NCBI GenBank assembly: GCA_020444065.1
Contig: JAHLLQ010000001.1
Coordinates: 62,001-126,000 of the forward strand
Direction: 5' to 3'
Length of the DNA stretch: 64,000 bases
DNA from: a bacterium
Lineage (GTDB): Bacteria > Sumerlaeota > Sumerlaeia > SLMS01 > JAHLLQ01
Shown: one piece after another, positions 1 to 9,800 of the stretch
Numbering within the stretch: the first letter of the stretch is position 1
Layout: each line of letters starts with the position of its first letter
The notes under the pieces: generated by a model
Database searches by the model: none
Told to the model about the DNA's origin: nothing
The model's input: only the letters and a program-made list of their open reading frames with translations
Program-made: the position numbers and the translations under genes

Positions 1-1
1 G

Positions 2-136
2 ACGAGAACAACGTCCTCCAGTTCCGGCCCACCAATCGTCGGCGGCATCCCCTACGTTGGCCCCCTGCTCGGCTCGTCTTCCAGGACGTCGCGCGAGAGT
101 TCCTACGCATTGTACGCCACGGTGGAATTGGAATAG
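2..136 (+). CDS. Possible C-terminal fragment of a secretin-like protein
   Basis: Frame 2 is open from the window edge to a TAG at 134-136. Its end reads like the tail of a type II/III or pilus secretin: the stretch PPIVGGIPYVGPLLG resembles the loop 'PxLGDIPxLGxLF', and YALYATVELE could be the last beta strand. This is only a short-pattern resemblance. Frame 1 is also open, to a stop at 157-159, and cannot be excluded. The 5' part lies outside the window. Confidence 0.25.
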   Translation, partial: TRTTSSSSGPPIVGGIPYVGPLLGSSSRTSRESSYALYATVELE

Positions 137-164
137 ACCAAATCACCTTCTCAAGGTAAAGAAA

Positions 165-509
165 ATGGGATATGAACTGCACATCGAGCGGGAAGAGCCA
201 ATCACTCTGGACGAATGGAAGGCGGCGATCGCGAGAATCAGCGGGATCGACTTGAACGAAGAAGATACCGTTGTGGTCAATCCGGCAACCGGACAGGAGA
301 TCCGCTTCCCCGCACAATCCGGCGATGCCATCTTCGAAAGCTCCAACAGCTCGGTTGGACTGCGCTGGTCATCGCGGGGAGCCGCTTCATTCGAGCCTCC
401 CGAAAACTGGGACGAATCCGGCTGCACGTTCCGCGTGCGAGTTCTCGACCTCGCCAAGCAACTCGGCGCACAGGTAGTGGGAGACGAAGGCGAAGAGTAC
501 GGGCTGTAG
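165..509 (+). CDS. Small hypothetical protein (MGYELHI family)
   Basis: A 114-residue soluble protein of unknown function. I chose ATG 165 (MGYELHIERE) because an AAGG lies about 10 nt upstream and because small bacterial proteins of this unnamed family start this way, with an N-terminal 'MGYxLHIxR', a short 'xxxLDEWxAxI' helix and a C-terminal helix ending near 'AKQLGAxVxGDxGExY'. The open frame extends upstream to 57, but that extension is arginine/proline-rich and unlike coding sequence. There is no signal peptide or catalytic motif. It is acidic, with many Glu/Asp residues. Its neighbours are unrelated, so context gives no function. Confidence 0.7.
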   Translation: MGYELHIEREEPITLDEWKAAIARISGIDLNEEDTVVVNPATGQEIRFPAQSGDAIFESSNSSVGLRWSSRGAASFEPPENWDESGCTFRVRVLDLAKQLGAQVVGDEGEEYGL

Positions 510-602
510 GATCTCTTGATGGCCAACTTTGGTGAGTTCCCTGGGAAGCCAGTGCAGAAGCGCAGGGATCAACTCATACCCTCAGTAGCACGTTGAACTT
601 CC

Positions 603-1238
603 ATGATTATTCAAGAGTTCAATCTCAAGAAGATCGCCGTCCTTGTGATCCTAACTTTGCTTCTGGGATTGCCCGCCACAGGGTTTTTCCATGAATTCGG
701 GCATGGTGCTACAGCGATTCTACTAGGAGGACGGATTGACCACATCTGGCTTTTCCCCGGCATTGAGTTATTTCCCGATCTTGGCTTCTCCCTGATTGAC
801 GAGTTTCCATGCAATCTCGGGGGATGCGGCATTTCCGGATTGAATGCGGATTGGAAAGTGAGCGTCGAATCTCTTATGGGATCTGGCTGCACCTTAATCG
901 CGGCCTATCTCATTATTCTGTGGCCGTTTCTGCGAGAAGCACATTGGTCAACATGCCTGACGATCACGTTCTCGCTTCCCTTTGCATGGGATATCATACT
1001 CTACTCGACACTTCCTTTAGCTGGTCTACGACACGCAGTGTTCTTGGGCGGCGAGGTCCCGGAACCATTGATTGCCGCAAGAGACTTGGGGGTTTCTTAT
1101 TGGGTGTACTTCTCCGCTCTGATCTTCCATGTGCTCTTGTTTCACACCCTACTCGTTCGGGTTTGGCGAAAGAAGAAGATACAGAATGTGATACCGTCCG
1201 ATAAAGGCATCGACCGAACTTGCGCCGGTCATGCATGA
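603..1238 (+). CDS. Integral membrane protein with HExxH metalloprotease-like motif
   Basis: A 211-residue polytopic membrane protein. The first hydrophobic segment (about residues 10-28) runs straight into FHEFGHG (about 29-35), an HExxH zinc site at the end of a membrane helix as in M50/site-2-type proteases. At least three more hydrophobic segments follow (about 93-110, 118-135 and 165-185), then a basic tail (VWRKKK). The second conserved region of classical M50 proteases (NxxPxxxLDG) is not visible, so proteolytic activity is uncertain. The start has no clear ribosome binding site. It ends about 45 bp before the outermost fructosamine-kinase fragment, at the left border of the repeat-protein region. 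Confidence 0.6.
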   Translation: MIIQEFNLKKIAVLVILTLLLGLPATGFFHEFGHGATAILLGGRIDHIWLFPGIELFPDLGFSLIDEFPCNLGGCGISGLNADWKVSVESLMGSGCTLIAAYLIILWPFLREAHWSTCLTITFSLPFAWDIILYSTLPLAGLRHAVFLGGEVPEPLIAARDLGVSYWVYFSALIFHVLLFHTLLVRVWRKKKIQNVIPSDKGIDRTCAGHA

Positions 1239-1282
1239 CGTTGCGGGCCAAGGGCTTCTTCCGCCCTGCCTCCCCACACTTA

Positions 1283-1335
1283 CCCCCGCATACCGCTGCA
1301 GAATCTGCATGCAGTTGCCGTGGTAGCCGCTGCCG
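1283..1335 (-). repeat. Copy A: outermost scrap of fructosamine-kinase 3' end
   Basis: About 50 bp match the last 17 or so codons of the fructosamine-kinase gene at 10952-11851 and the fragment at 6310-6573, in the same orientation. The shared core includes gcataccgctgcagaatctg (20 nt). Similarity stops abruptly after gccgctgccg at about 1335. One extra C at the end of the coding match shifts the stop codon out of frame. It marks the left edge of the two-module region. Confidence 0.85.
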
Positions 1336-1345
1336 GGTGGTGGTG

Positions 1346-1735
1346 ATGCCGTTTTGCCATGTCACTAAAACAGTGCCAAAACCAATAGATTCAAGGATTC
1401 CTAAAGAAGTCACCACTTGGGGTGATCACGTTAGGAAGTGTCGCTTTGAGCGCGGTCTGCTGCAACGGGAACTAGCCGATATTCCCGGTGTAAACAAGTA
1501 CATCGTCCTCAAATGGGAGAACAACAAGTGTAACCCAGCTCCGAATCTGCTCCCCCGCTTAGTGGAATGGCTTGGCAACGACCCCTTCCCCCCAGGCGAA
1601 ACTGTGGCGGATCGAATCCAGGCCTGCAGGAGGAGACTGGGAACATCCAGAGTCGAAATGGGGGAATGCTCGGGGTGGAACTGTGCGGGATTATACTTCG
1701 GGAGAAGGGCCGCATCGATGAGAAAAGAGGAATGA
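1346..1735 (+). CDS. XRE-family HTH regulator, apparently frameshifted
   Basis: The protein from ATG 1346 contains a helix-turn-helix of the XRE family: TTWGDHVRKCRFERGLLQRE, then ELADIPGVNKYIVLKWE, then a linker LVEWLGNDPFPPGET, the usual 'LGYDPxPPG' connector to a second HTH. The second HTH starts (ADRIQACRRRLGTSRVEMGE) but degenerates. Its expected continuation (LGVELCGIILREKGRI) is in another frame, from about 1666 to a TGA at 1741-1743. The switch falls at a run of five G (about 1660-1664), which suggests a one-base indel. It is either a decaying pseudogene or a sequencing error. It begins 11 bp after repeat copy A. Confidence 0.6.
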   Translation: MPFCHVTKTVPKPIDSRIPKEVTTWGDHVRKCRFERGLLQRELADIPGVNKYIVLKWENNKCNPAPNLLPRLVEWLGNDPFPPGETVADRIQACRRRLGTSRVEMGECSGWNCAGLYFGRRAASMRKEE

Positions 1736-1739
1736 AACA

Positions 1740-1768
1740 TTGACAGAACGTGCCAAGACTTATTGCCT
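1740..1768 (+). promoter_or_regulatory. Candidate sigma-70 promoter for the LVIVD gene
   Basis: A perfect -35 hexamer TTGACA (1740-1745) is followed 17 nt later by TTGCCT (1763-1768), a poor -10. It lies about 70 bp before the start codon of the giant LVIVD gene and overlaps the end of the frameshifted HTH reading frame. The -35 match is strong and the -10 match is weak. Confidence 0.35.
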
Positions 1769-1839
1769 AAGTACAACGTTTGCCCCTTCCTGCGTAGAGC
1801 CCGGTCAGTCTCTCATCCTTCACAGAGGGTTTTTTCCCC

Positions 1840-4800
1840 ATGAATCGGTTCTTTTCCCCTACTCGAGCGTCACAAGATGGCCTTGTCACCTGGAACGGAG
1901 TGCTGATGACGCTCCTGACGTTTCTTCTTCCCCCACTCCTTTGCCATGTGGCTGCCGCAGATCCCGGAACGGCCTTCAGCTACCAGGGAAGACTGCAAAA
2001 TGCGGGGATTCCTGTTCTAAACAACGTGGATCTGCGCTTCACCCTCTATGATTCCGCCACCTCGCCGACAGTGGTCGCCGGCCCTATCAATGTTTCGAGC
2101 CACGCCTGGCCTGATGGCATCATCGAGACGGATCTGGATTTCGGGGATGTCTTCGACGGATCACCCCGCTGGCTGGGAATCGAGGTGGCCAATCCTAGTG
2201 GTGGTTCCTTCATCAGCCTCGATCCCCGAGTTGAACTGAAGCCGGCATCCTACTCAATCTACGCAGAAAACGCAGGGACGGCTCAGAATGTTCTCAATGA
2301 TGCCGTCGACGATGCCGATGCCGATCCAACCAATGAACGCAATACGGCGCTGTCGCTCAATGGAACCAACCTTGAACTGACCGATGCGGGAGGGACCTTG
2401 AGTGCGGATCTTTCCGGGCTGACCGGTAGTTTCGGCGATGCGCACTCTCTCGACGCGGCGGATGGTTCTCCTGTTGATGCTGTTTTTGTGGATGCCGATG
2501 GCAGGGTTGGGGTGGGTTCTAATAAACCCACAGCGGGTTTGAGTGTCAGCTCAAGCAGCCCCTCAGGTTCCTTCTCCCTGCGCCAGCTTGCGGCCGCTCA
2601 GGATGAAGTGGGAGCGTTTACCAGACTTTCGAGTCCACAAGACCTGGTTGTCAGCAATCAGAAGGCATTTATTACTTCGCGCGTCGATGACACGTTATCA
2701 ATTATCGATATCTCAAACCCCATGGCGCCGGCTTTGTTGGGCGAAGCTGTCGATGGGGCCGGTTTTACGAATCTTAATAATGTCCAGTCGGTTTTTGTCA
2801 GCAACAACCGGGCGTATGTGATTGGGGGGACCTCGCTCGATGCCATGACGATCATCGATGTTTCTGATCCCACCGCTCCCGCACAGCTTGGCGTTGCTGC
2901 CAATGGCGTGGGGGGGATCTCCGGGCTGACGGATGCCAGGGCTCTCTTTGTTTCCGGCAATCGAGCCTATGTTGGCGCTTCTTCGACTCTGATCATCCTG
3001 GATGTTTCCAATCCCGCCGCACCGCTCCAGCTTGGGGCTGCCGTTTCGGGAGTCGGGACCATCACCCATATGGTGACGCCTTCTGATGTCTTTGTCTCAG
3101 GAGGGACGGCTTTTGTTTCCTCCCTGGACAATTCGGTGACAATTCTGGATGTCAGCAATCCGGCAACGCCGACTCAATTGTCAGTCCTTGTTGATGATAT
3201 TGCGGGCTTCAACGACCTGAGCTTTCCGACTGCTCTTCATGTCGACGGCGGCATCTGTTATGTCGTTTCCTTGCTGGACAGCGCGGTCTCCATGATTGAC
3301 GTCTCTATTCCAGCGACACCCGCTCTTCTCGGCGTGGCAAAAGAAGGCGTGGGCGACTTTACCGAGTTGCAGGGAGCGGCACACATCGACGTTGTGGGTT
3401 CGATCGCCTATGTGACGGCTGTAACGGATGATGCAGTGACAATGATCGACGTGTCGGACCCTGCCAATCCTGCGCTGATTGCAACGGCCAAGGACGGAAC
3501 GGGAACCTTTGATGCTCTCAACAAACCACTCGAGATCGCTGTTTCCGGAGATTCTGTGCTAGTCGCCGCTGAAGATGATGACGCGCTTTGCGTGCTGGGG
3601 CTGTCGCCGGGGAATCTCGGGCTGGAGGTTGTTGGCGATACGCTGCTGCGCAACGATCTTGATGTTCGCGGTAATGCCATCATTGGCGGCTCTGTCGGTA
3701 TCGGAACAGAAGCCAGCGATCCACTGACAGTGGCTGGAACCATTCAAGCCGAGCTGCCGGATAATGGCGGTGTCAGCTCCTACATTCGGATGGGAGAGCC
3801 CAATGGAAATGTCGAAGTGGATATGAAGGACGGCGCCAGTCGCTATCACATCAAGATAGCAGACAGTGGAAATTTCCATATCGAACGTGAGGGCAACGGA
3901 GGGATTCCCGGTATATCCACCGATCCCCTGGGGCAGGTTGGCATTGGCATCGATGCTCCTGATACGATTCTTCACAGCTATAGTCCTTTTCAGGGCGAGC
4001 AGGGCGGCTTAAAGATTTCCCAGGGCAGTTCGAATTCAGTGATTTATCATAATTCCAATTCCGACTTGATCTTAAGAAAATTCAACCAGACAGATCAACT
4101 GGTGCTTGATTCAGGGGGCGACGTCGGTATCGGAACAAGTACCCCTTCATCCAAGCTGGAAGTGAATGGAACAGTCACGGCGTCTGCCTTTTCCGGCGAC
4201 GGATCTGGATTATCAGGCGTTCATAATACGAACTTCACACTGAATAATACAAGTCTGGAGCTGACGGATGGAGACGGGGTGTTAAGCGCCGATTTATCAC
4301 CCTTGGCAGGATCCGCTTTTGGCGATGGTCATTCGCTGGATGCCGCCGATGGAACACCAGCGGATGTCGTGTATGTGGATGCTTTGGGACGGACCGGGAT
4401 CGGCAACACAGCGCCTTATGCGCCGCTGCATGTGGGCCCTCTGGGGGGAAGCGTCGTGCCCGTCCCCGTTCAATTAGGAACGGTAGTTGATGGCGTGGGA
4501 TCTTTCACATCGCTAAACAGAGCCAGCGCCGTTTTTGTTGAGGGAACAACAGCGTATGTTACCAGCGAGGATGACGCCTCTTTGACAATTGTCGATATCA
4601 CTGACCGAAGCAATCCCACGCTCCTGGGTGTCGCAACAGATGGTGTTGGTGGGTTTACCGATCTGGCAGGAGCCAACTCTGTTGTTGTTGCAGGCGGAGT
4701 AGCTTATGTTACAGCGGGAGCTGATTCAGCATTAACCATGATTGATGTTTCCGTCCCCGCCAGTCCTTCTCAACTGGGAGTGGCAAAAGATGGTGTGGGT

Positions 4801-6045
4801 GTATTCACATCATTGGGAGGAGCCCGGGATGTCTTCGTTTCGGGGTCAGTCGCCTATGTTGCTGCCGAAGCAGATGATGCATTAAACCTCATCGATGTTT
4901 CTGATCCGGCCAATCCAGCTTTGCACTCAATTGCTCCACTCCCTTTAGATGGCGCCAGCTCCGTTTTTGTGCTTGGAACGACTGCCTATGTGACCGCCGA
5001 CACTGCTGACACCCTTTCTATTCTTGATGTCTCAAACCCTGCTTCTCCAAGCTTGCTGGGAGTTGCTGAAGATGGAGTTAATGGTTTCGATGGCTTAAAT
5101 GGAGCCTACGATGTATTTGTTCAGGGAACGATAGCCTACGTTGCTGCCTTCAATGACAGCACTCTCTCCTGTATTGATGTCAGCAATCCCGCCGCTCCCG
5201 TTCAACTTGGTGTAGCCCGTGACAATGTAGGTGGATTCCCGCATCTCTTTCAGGCAGCCAATATTGTTGTGGTTGGCAACATCGCCTATGTTGCCTCGGA
5301 GGGTAACGATTCCTTAACGCTGATCGATGTATCTGACCCGACGATTCCTGCTCCAATCAGTGTCGCGCGAGATAATGATGGAACCTTCGACGCATTGGAT
5401 GGCGCACGCTATGTCGAGGTTGATTCGGGTTACATCTATGTCGCGTCCCTGCTTGATGATTCTCTGACAATTATGGAAACCGTTTCCGAGCCTCCCACCG
5501 GGTTGCTTGTCGAGAACTCTCTGCAGGTAAATGGGAATCTCCAGATGGGTGGGAGTCTACAGGTGGCTGGCACATCTCCGGCGCCTGGCCTTGTCCTGAT
5601 GGCGACAGATACATCCGGCAACCTTGAATATTCAAAACCCATCTTTCAGGATTCAACTTTCAATGCAGCAGAATACGTGGTCGATGCCGGTTTGACCAGT
5701 ACCTATGTTGACCTGGGGCCGACCACCACCCTCTCGCTTCAGGCGGGACAGAAGGTTCTGCTGATGGTTTCGTTCAGCTTTGAGATTCGAGGTGGCTCGG
5801 GAACCGATGATGTCAAATTCCGATTCAGCTCACCGGCAGGTGATTGCCCTGCGATCAGCGAGGCGGGAACGAATACTCTTGAGCACTTCGATCAACACAG
5901 GGATCAGTGGCAGTCGGTTTCCTTTCACAGGGTTGTCGGCGTTACCTGTGATGGCGAATATCAATTCAGGCTGCAGGTTGATACATCCACATCAGACGAT
6001 GAGCTGGTCGCTCGCTATGTGCAGATTACAGCGATCGCTCTGTGA
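1840..6045 (+). CDS. Giant secreted protein with two seven-bladed LVIVD beta-propellers
   Basis: This 1401-residue protein starts with a signal-like hydrophobic segment (about residues 20-40, ending LLCHVAAADPG). Domains in order: an N-terminal 'GTAFSYQGRLQNAG' beta module (about 43-140); a first set of seven LVIVD-type repeats of 45-55 residues (about 250-585), each close to 'VxGxxAYVxxxDDxLTxIDVSDPAxP'; a linker with tail-fibre-like motifs (VGIGTSTPSSKLEVNG, FSGDGSGLSG; about 590-800); a second set of seven repeats (about 877-1217); and a C-terminal beta-rich domain (about 1268-1401). Seven repeats match one closed propeller. No enzymatic motif or membrane anchor is seen. A cell-surface or extracellular adhesive role is inferred. 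It sits between fructosamine-kinase fragments A and B. Confidence 0.85.
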   Translation: MNRFFSPTRASQDGLVTWNGVLMTLLTFLLPPLLCHVAAADPGTAFSYQGRLQNAGIPVLNNVDLRFTLYDSATSPTVVAGPINVSSHAWPDGIIETDLDFGDVFDGSPRWLGIEVANPSGGSFISLDPRVELKPASYSIYAENAGTAQNVLNDAVDDADADPTNERNTALSLNGTNLELTDAGGTLSADLSGLTGSFGDAHSLDAADGSPVDAVFVDADGRVGVGSNKPTAGLSVSSSSPSGSFSLRQLAAAQDEVGAFTRLSSPQDLVVSNQKAFITSRVDDTLSIIDISNPMAPALLGEAVDGAGFTNLNNVQSVFVSNNRAYVIGGTSLDAMTIIDVSDPTAPAQLGVAANGVGGISGLTDARALFVSGNRAYVGASSTLIILDVSNPAAPLQLGAAVSGVGTITHMVTPSDVFVSGGTAFVSSLDNSVTILDVSNPATPTQLSVLVDDIAGFNDLSFPTALHVDGGICYVVSLLDSAVSMIDVSIPATPALLGVAKEGVGDFTELQGAAHIDVVGSIAYVTAVTDDAVTMIDVSDPANPALIATAKDGTGTFDALNKPLEIAVSGDSVLVAAEDDDALCVLGLSPGNLGLEVVGDTLLRNDLDVRGNAIIGGSVGIGTEASDPLTVAGTIQAELPDNGGVSSYIRMGEPNGNVEVDMKDGASRYHIKIADSGNFHIEREGNGGIPGISTDPLGQVGIGIDAPDTILHSYSPFQGEQGGLKISQGSSNSVIYHNSNSDLILRKFNQTDQLVLDSGGDVGIGTSTPSSKLEVNGTVTASAFSGDGSGLSGVHNTNFTLNNTSLELTDGDGVLSADLSPLAGSAFGDGHSLDAADGTPADVVYVDALGRTGIGNTAPYAPLHVGPLGGSVVPVPVQLGTVVDGVGSFTSLNRASAVFVEGTTAYVTSEDDASLTIVDITDRSNPTLLGVATDGVGGFTDLAGANSVVVAGGVAYVTAGADSALTMIDVSVPASPSQLGVAKDGVGVFTSLGGARDVFVSGSVAYVAAEADDALNLIDVSDPANPALHSIAPLPLDGASSVFVLGTTAYVTADTADTLSILDVSNPASPSLLGVAEDGVNGFDGLNGAYDVFVQGTIAYVAAFNDSTLSCIDVSNPAAPVQLGVARDNVGGFPHLFQAANIVVVGNIAYVASEGNDSLTLIDVSDPTIPAPISVARDNDGTFDALDGARYVEVDSGYIYVASLLDDSLTIMETVSEPPTGLLVENSLQVNGNLQMGGSLQVAGTSPAPGLVLMATDTSGNLEYSKPIFQDSTFNAAEYVVDAGLTSTYVDLGPTTTLSLQAGQKVLLMVSFSFEIRGGSGTDDVKFRFSSPAGDCPAISEAGTNTLEHFDQHRDQWQSVSFHRVVGVTCDGEYQFRLQVDTSTSDDELVARYVQITAIAL

Positions 6046-6309
6046 GATCCCTGGGGCGAAGAATTCCGACGGTCAATCAGGGCGACGATGATGAGATTCG
6101 ACGTGCCGGAAGGGCGGACCGTTGACGGGACCCGCCGAGACGACAAGGATGTGAAATTAGTGATCAGACTGGAGGATAGCTTTCGGCGGCGATATCTACC
6201 ATGCTGAACGATAGCTCTACGGAGAAGTCGCAAATACTTCAAACGAGGATCCAAGAAGAAGAAAGTAGCCGAATGAAGCGGCTGACCCTGGACTTTGAGG
6301 ACACATCCC

Positions 6310-6573
6310 TCACCCCGCATACCGCTGCAGAATCTGCATGCAGCTGCCGTGGTAGCCGCTGCCAAACAGGTTCAGGTGATTGAGCAGGTGGTAGAGTTTG
6401 TAGACGTCCAGGCGTGTTAAGCTGCCTTCCGCCAGTGGCCAGACCTCTTCGTAGCCCTTGTAGAAGTCCGACCCGAAATTACCGAACAGCAACGTCATGG
6501 CGAGGTCGGCTTCGCGGCGGCCGCAGTACGCGGCCGTGTCGATGAGGACCGCATCGCTGTCTCACAGATCGCC
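6310..6573 (-). pseudogene. Copy B: truncated fructosamine-kinase 3' fragment
   Basis: This fragment matches the last ~88 codons of the intact kinase gene (10952-11851), with about 94% nucleotide identity by eye over the aligned part. From an internal ATG it reads 62 residues, MTLLFGNFGSDFYKGYEEVW onwards to QILQRYAG, differing from the intact copy at only two positions (S to L and L to V). It keeps an in-frame stop (TGA instead of TAG). At its inner end about 24 nt are deleted (after 6560) before an 11-bp match (cacagatcgcc, 6563-6573). The kinase core, including HGDLWGGN, is absent, so it cannot encode an active enzyme. It separates the two giant-protein genes. Confidence 0.9.
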
Positions 6574-6750
6574 TGCTGAGACAATAACGCAAGTCCTCAA
6601 ACTCTTGCAAGATACTTCGGCGCTTCAAGTCATGAGATCGGCCGCGGCCTTTCTCCGCGAGATCGCACGGGGCCAGAGAGACAAGTCCTCGGGGCTGCAG
6701 ATCTGTTCCTCACCCAAAAAAAGATTGCCTCTGGGAACAGAGGAAGTAGC

Positions 6751-6777
6751 CTTGGTAATATACGAATATTCACCAAG
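6751..6777. promoter_or_regulatory. Hyphenated palindrome upstream of the repeat-protein gene
   Basis: The outer arms cttggt (6751-6756) and accaag (6772-6777) enclose AT-rich arms aatat and atatt around a short centre. The element lies 41 bp before the start of the gene at 6819. It could be an operator for a dimeric regulator or an RNA hairpin in the leader. The surrounding 6574-6818 holds no recognisable gene. Confidence 0.35.
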
Positions 6778-6818
6778 CTGTTATCGATTCGCGTCGACGC
6801 CGCGTCAGGAGGGTTGCG

Positions 6819-9800
6819 ATGAGGACTACTGATAAATGGTGCTTTACCATTCTGATCACCCTATGTGTCTTGCTCGGTCAGCATGTCGGGGCCGACCTGA
6901 CCACAGCCGTCTGGCAGGGGTCGACGAACACCTGGTCCAACGCCGCCAGTTGGGACGTCGCTACCGTTCCTGATAATGACGCTTCCACGACCTACAGCGT
7001 CAAGATTGACGATGGCTCAACAGGAACCAACTCGGTCGTTACGCTGAACCAGAACGCCACCATCATTGACCTGACCGTTGACTCCGGAGATGAGCTGACC
7101 TTCTCCAACGGAAATACTCTGACGGTCGATGGTAGCACATCGGTGACCAACAATGGGACAATCAGCCTGGGCGGCTCCTCCTCAATCACTGCGCTTGTGC
7201 TGGCCGACGACACCCTTCTGACCGGAAGCGGCGAACTCGTCCTGAACAATCAGACGAACGATCGATTGAGAATTGCCGACTCTTCAGCCGGGATTCAGGA
7301 CCGGATTATTCATGATACGGACCACACGATTCGCGGTACGGGAACGATCGATTCAAGTGGCGTGTTTGGGTGGACGGAGTTCGTAAATCGAGGACTCATT
7401 CGCGCGGATGCGTCGACGCGACTTCGTTTTTCTCCCGGGCTGAACATCTTCAGCGATGATGGCGGAAGACTCGAAGCCACCGGTTCTGGAGGCCTGGAGT
7501 TCAATGGTGGCTACTACATGAACTTCGGCAATGTGGAAATCCAGGACAACTCGGTCTTGTATCTGTCCGGATCCACGACCTTCAGCACGGGCACATTGAC
7601 GACTCAAGGCACCGGGACCATTGAGACGGAATCCGGTTCACGGACATTTCAGCGGATGACTCTCGCGGGGACGTTGAACCACAATAATGCGGACTATATC
7701 ACGGTTTTCGACGAGATGACGAACGACGGACTATGGAACGTCAAGGGCAGTTCATCGGCGACAGAAATCACGATCTATGATACAGCAGAAATTCTGGGAA
7801 GTGGTGAGATTGTTCTGGAGAATCAAACGTATTCCCAGATTTACCTGCGCAATCTCAATGACCTGGAGCCCAACCAGTTAACCAATGGGACCAACCACAC
7901 GATCAGAGGAATGGGATCTGTTTCCAGCGTCGGAGTAAGTGGGAACTTCGTCAACCAGGGAACTGTCCGCGCCGACGCGACAGGGCGGCTGACCTTTTCG
8001 CTGGGTGCAGGGGTCTTCTCGAACACGGGAACGGTTCAGGCTGTCGGTTCGGGTGGCCTGGAGTTTTCAGGCGGATACTACTCCAATTTCGGCACCGTCG
8101 ATATTCTGAACGGCTCGAAACTCTACCTGAACACATCTGCCACCCTGTCGAACGGAGAACTCCTGACCCAAGGGACAGGAACCATTGAAACCGAATCTTC
8201 CATCACTTTCAACAACGTCACGCTTGGGGGAACATTCAACCATAATAACGGCGACTACGTTACCCTCTTTGACGGCGTGACGAATAATGGGACCTGGAAT
8301 GTCAACTCTTCCGGAGGAACAACAGAGATAACGGTTTACGATACAGCCGCATTGGATGGGACAGGGGAGATCCTCCTTAAGAACAAGGACTTCGCGAGGC
8401 TCTACCTCCGAGATCTGAACCCACTGGAGACGAACCAGCTGACTCAAGGCGCGAATCACACGATCCGCGGCACGGGTCAGATCACCGCCATCGGCGAGAG
8501 TGGGAACTTCATCAATCAGGGATCGATTCTGGCTGATTCGTCCAACCGGCTGAGGATATCCCTGGGTGCAGGCATATTCTCAAACACGGGGACTGTCCAG
8601 GCGACGGGTTCGGGAGGACTGGAACTCTACGGGGGCTACTTCTCCAATTTCGGCAATATCGAGGCGCTCGACGGTTCCGCCTTGTACCTTAATGGCTCCG
8701 CGCACTTCACAAACGGGCAACTCTCCACCCAAGGCACAGGTTTCATTGAACCGGAAGGGTCTGTCACACTGGATACCGTTACTCTGGCAGGCGCGTTTAA
8801 TCACAATAATGGCATCTACGTCACACTGCAAAACCAACTGACAAACAACGGCACGTACACCATCAGCTCTTCAGGTTCCACGACGGAATTGTCCGCCTAC
8901 GATACTGTCGCCATTAATGGGACTGGCGAGATCGTGCTGCAGAATCAGAACAACGCGAGTATTCACTACCGAGACCTCTCTGCCGCCCCCAATCAAATCA
9001 CTCACGGCGCCAATCACACGATCCGCGGAACGGGCGAGATCAGCGGTATTACCGTGGGCGGGAATTTCATCAATCAAGGAACAATCCTGGCCGATGCATC
9101 GGGACGGTTGATCATTGCCCTGGGCGGTGGGATCTTCTCCGATAGTGGAGGAACTCTGCGTGCAACCGGATCCGGTGGACTTGAGCTGGCCAGCAGCTAC
9201 TTCTCCAACTTCGGAAACATCGAAGTTCTCGACGGGTCGAAGCTGTATCTGTCCTCGGTGCAACTCACCACGGGTACGCTCACGACAGCCGGAACAGGAA
9301 CCGTCGAGGCGGAGGGCAGCATCACAGCACAGGGGGTTACGCTTGATTGCGTTCTGAATCAGGATGACGGCGATTCTTTTGCCGGTTTCGACAGCATTGT
9401 CAACAACGGCACCTGGACCATGAATGGCACATCCGCCAACACCTATGTGACCATGTACGATACTGTCGACTTAACCGGAAACGGAACGCTCTATTTGAAC
9501 AGCGACACATACGACATCTTCACAATCTCTGATCTGTCCCCCTCTGAGAGCGATGCGTTTACGAACGGAGTCAACCATACCATCCGAGGCGTCGGTGCGA
9601 TCTCCGGCGGGCATTTTGAAAATGAGGGGACTCTCATTGCCGACCAAGCCACTCCCCTGCGTGTCGCTCCCGGCTCGAAGGGTTTTCACAGCACCGGCAC
9701 TCTCAGCGCTCCCGCTGGAAACGTGCTCAACATCGATGCGGTTCCCGGGACGGGATTTGAGAACCTCAATGCAACGACGCATGAACTCCGGGATGGCACC

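Noticed and set aside
6201-6383. 60-residue plus-strand frame running into fragment B
   Set aside because: It consists partly of the antisense of the kinase fragment and has no family features.
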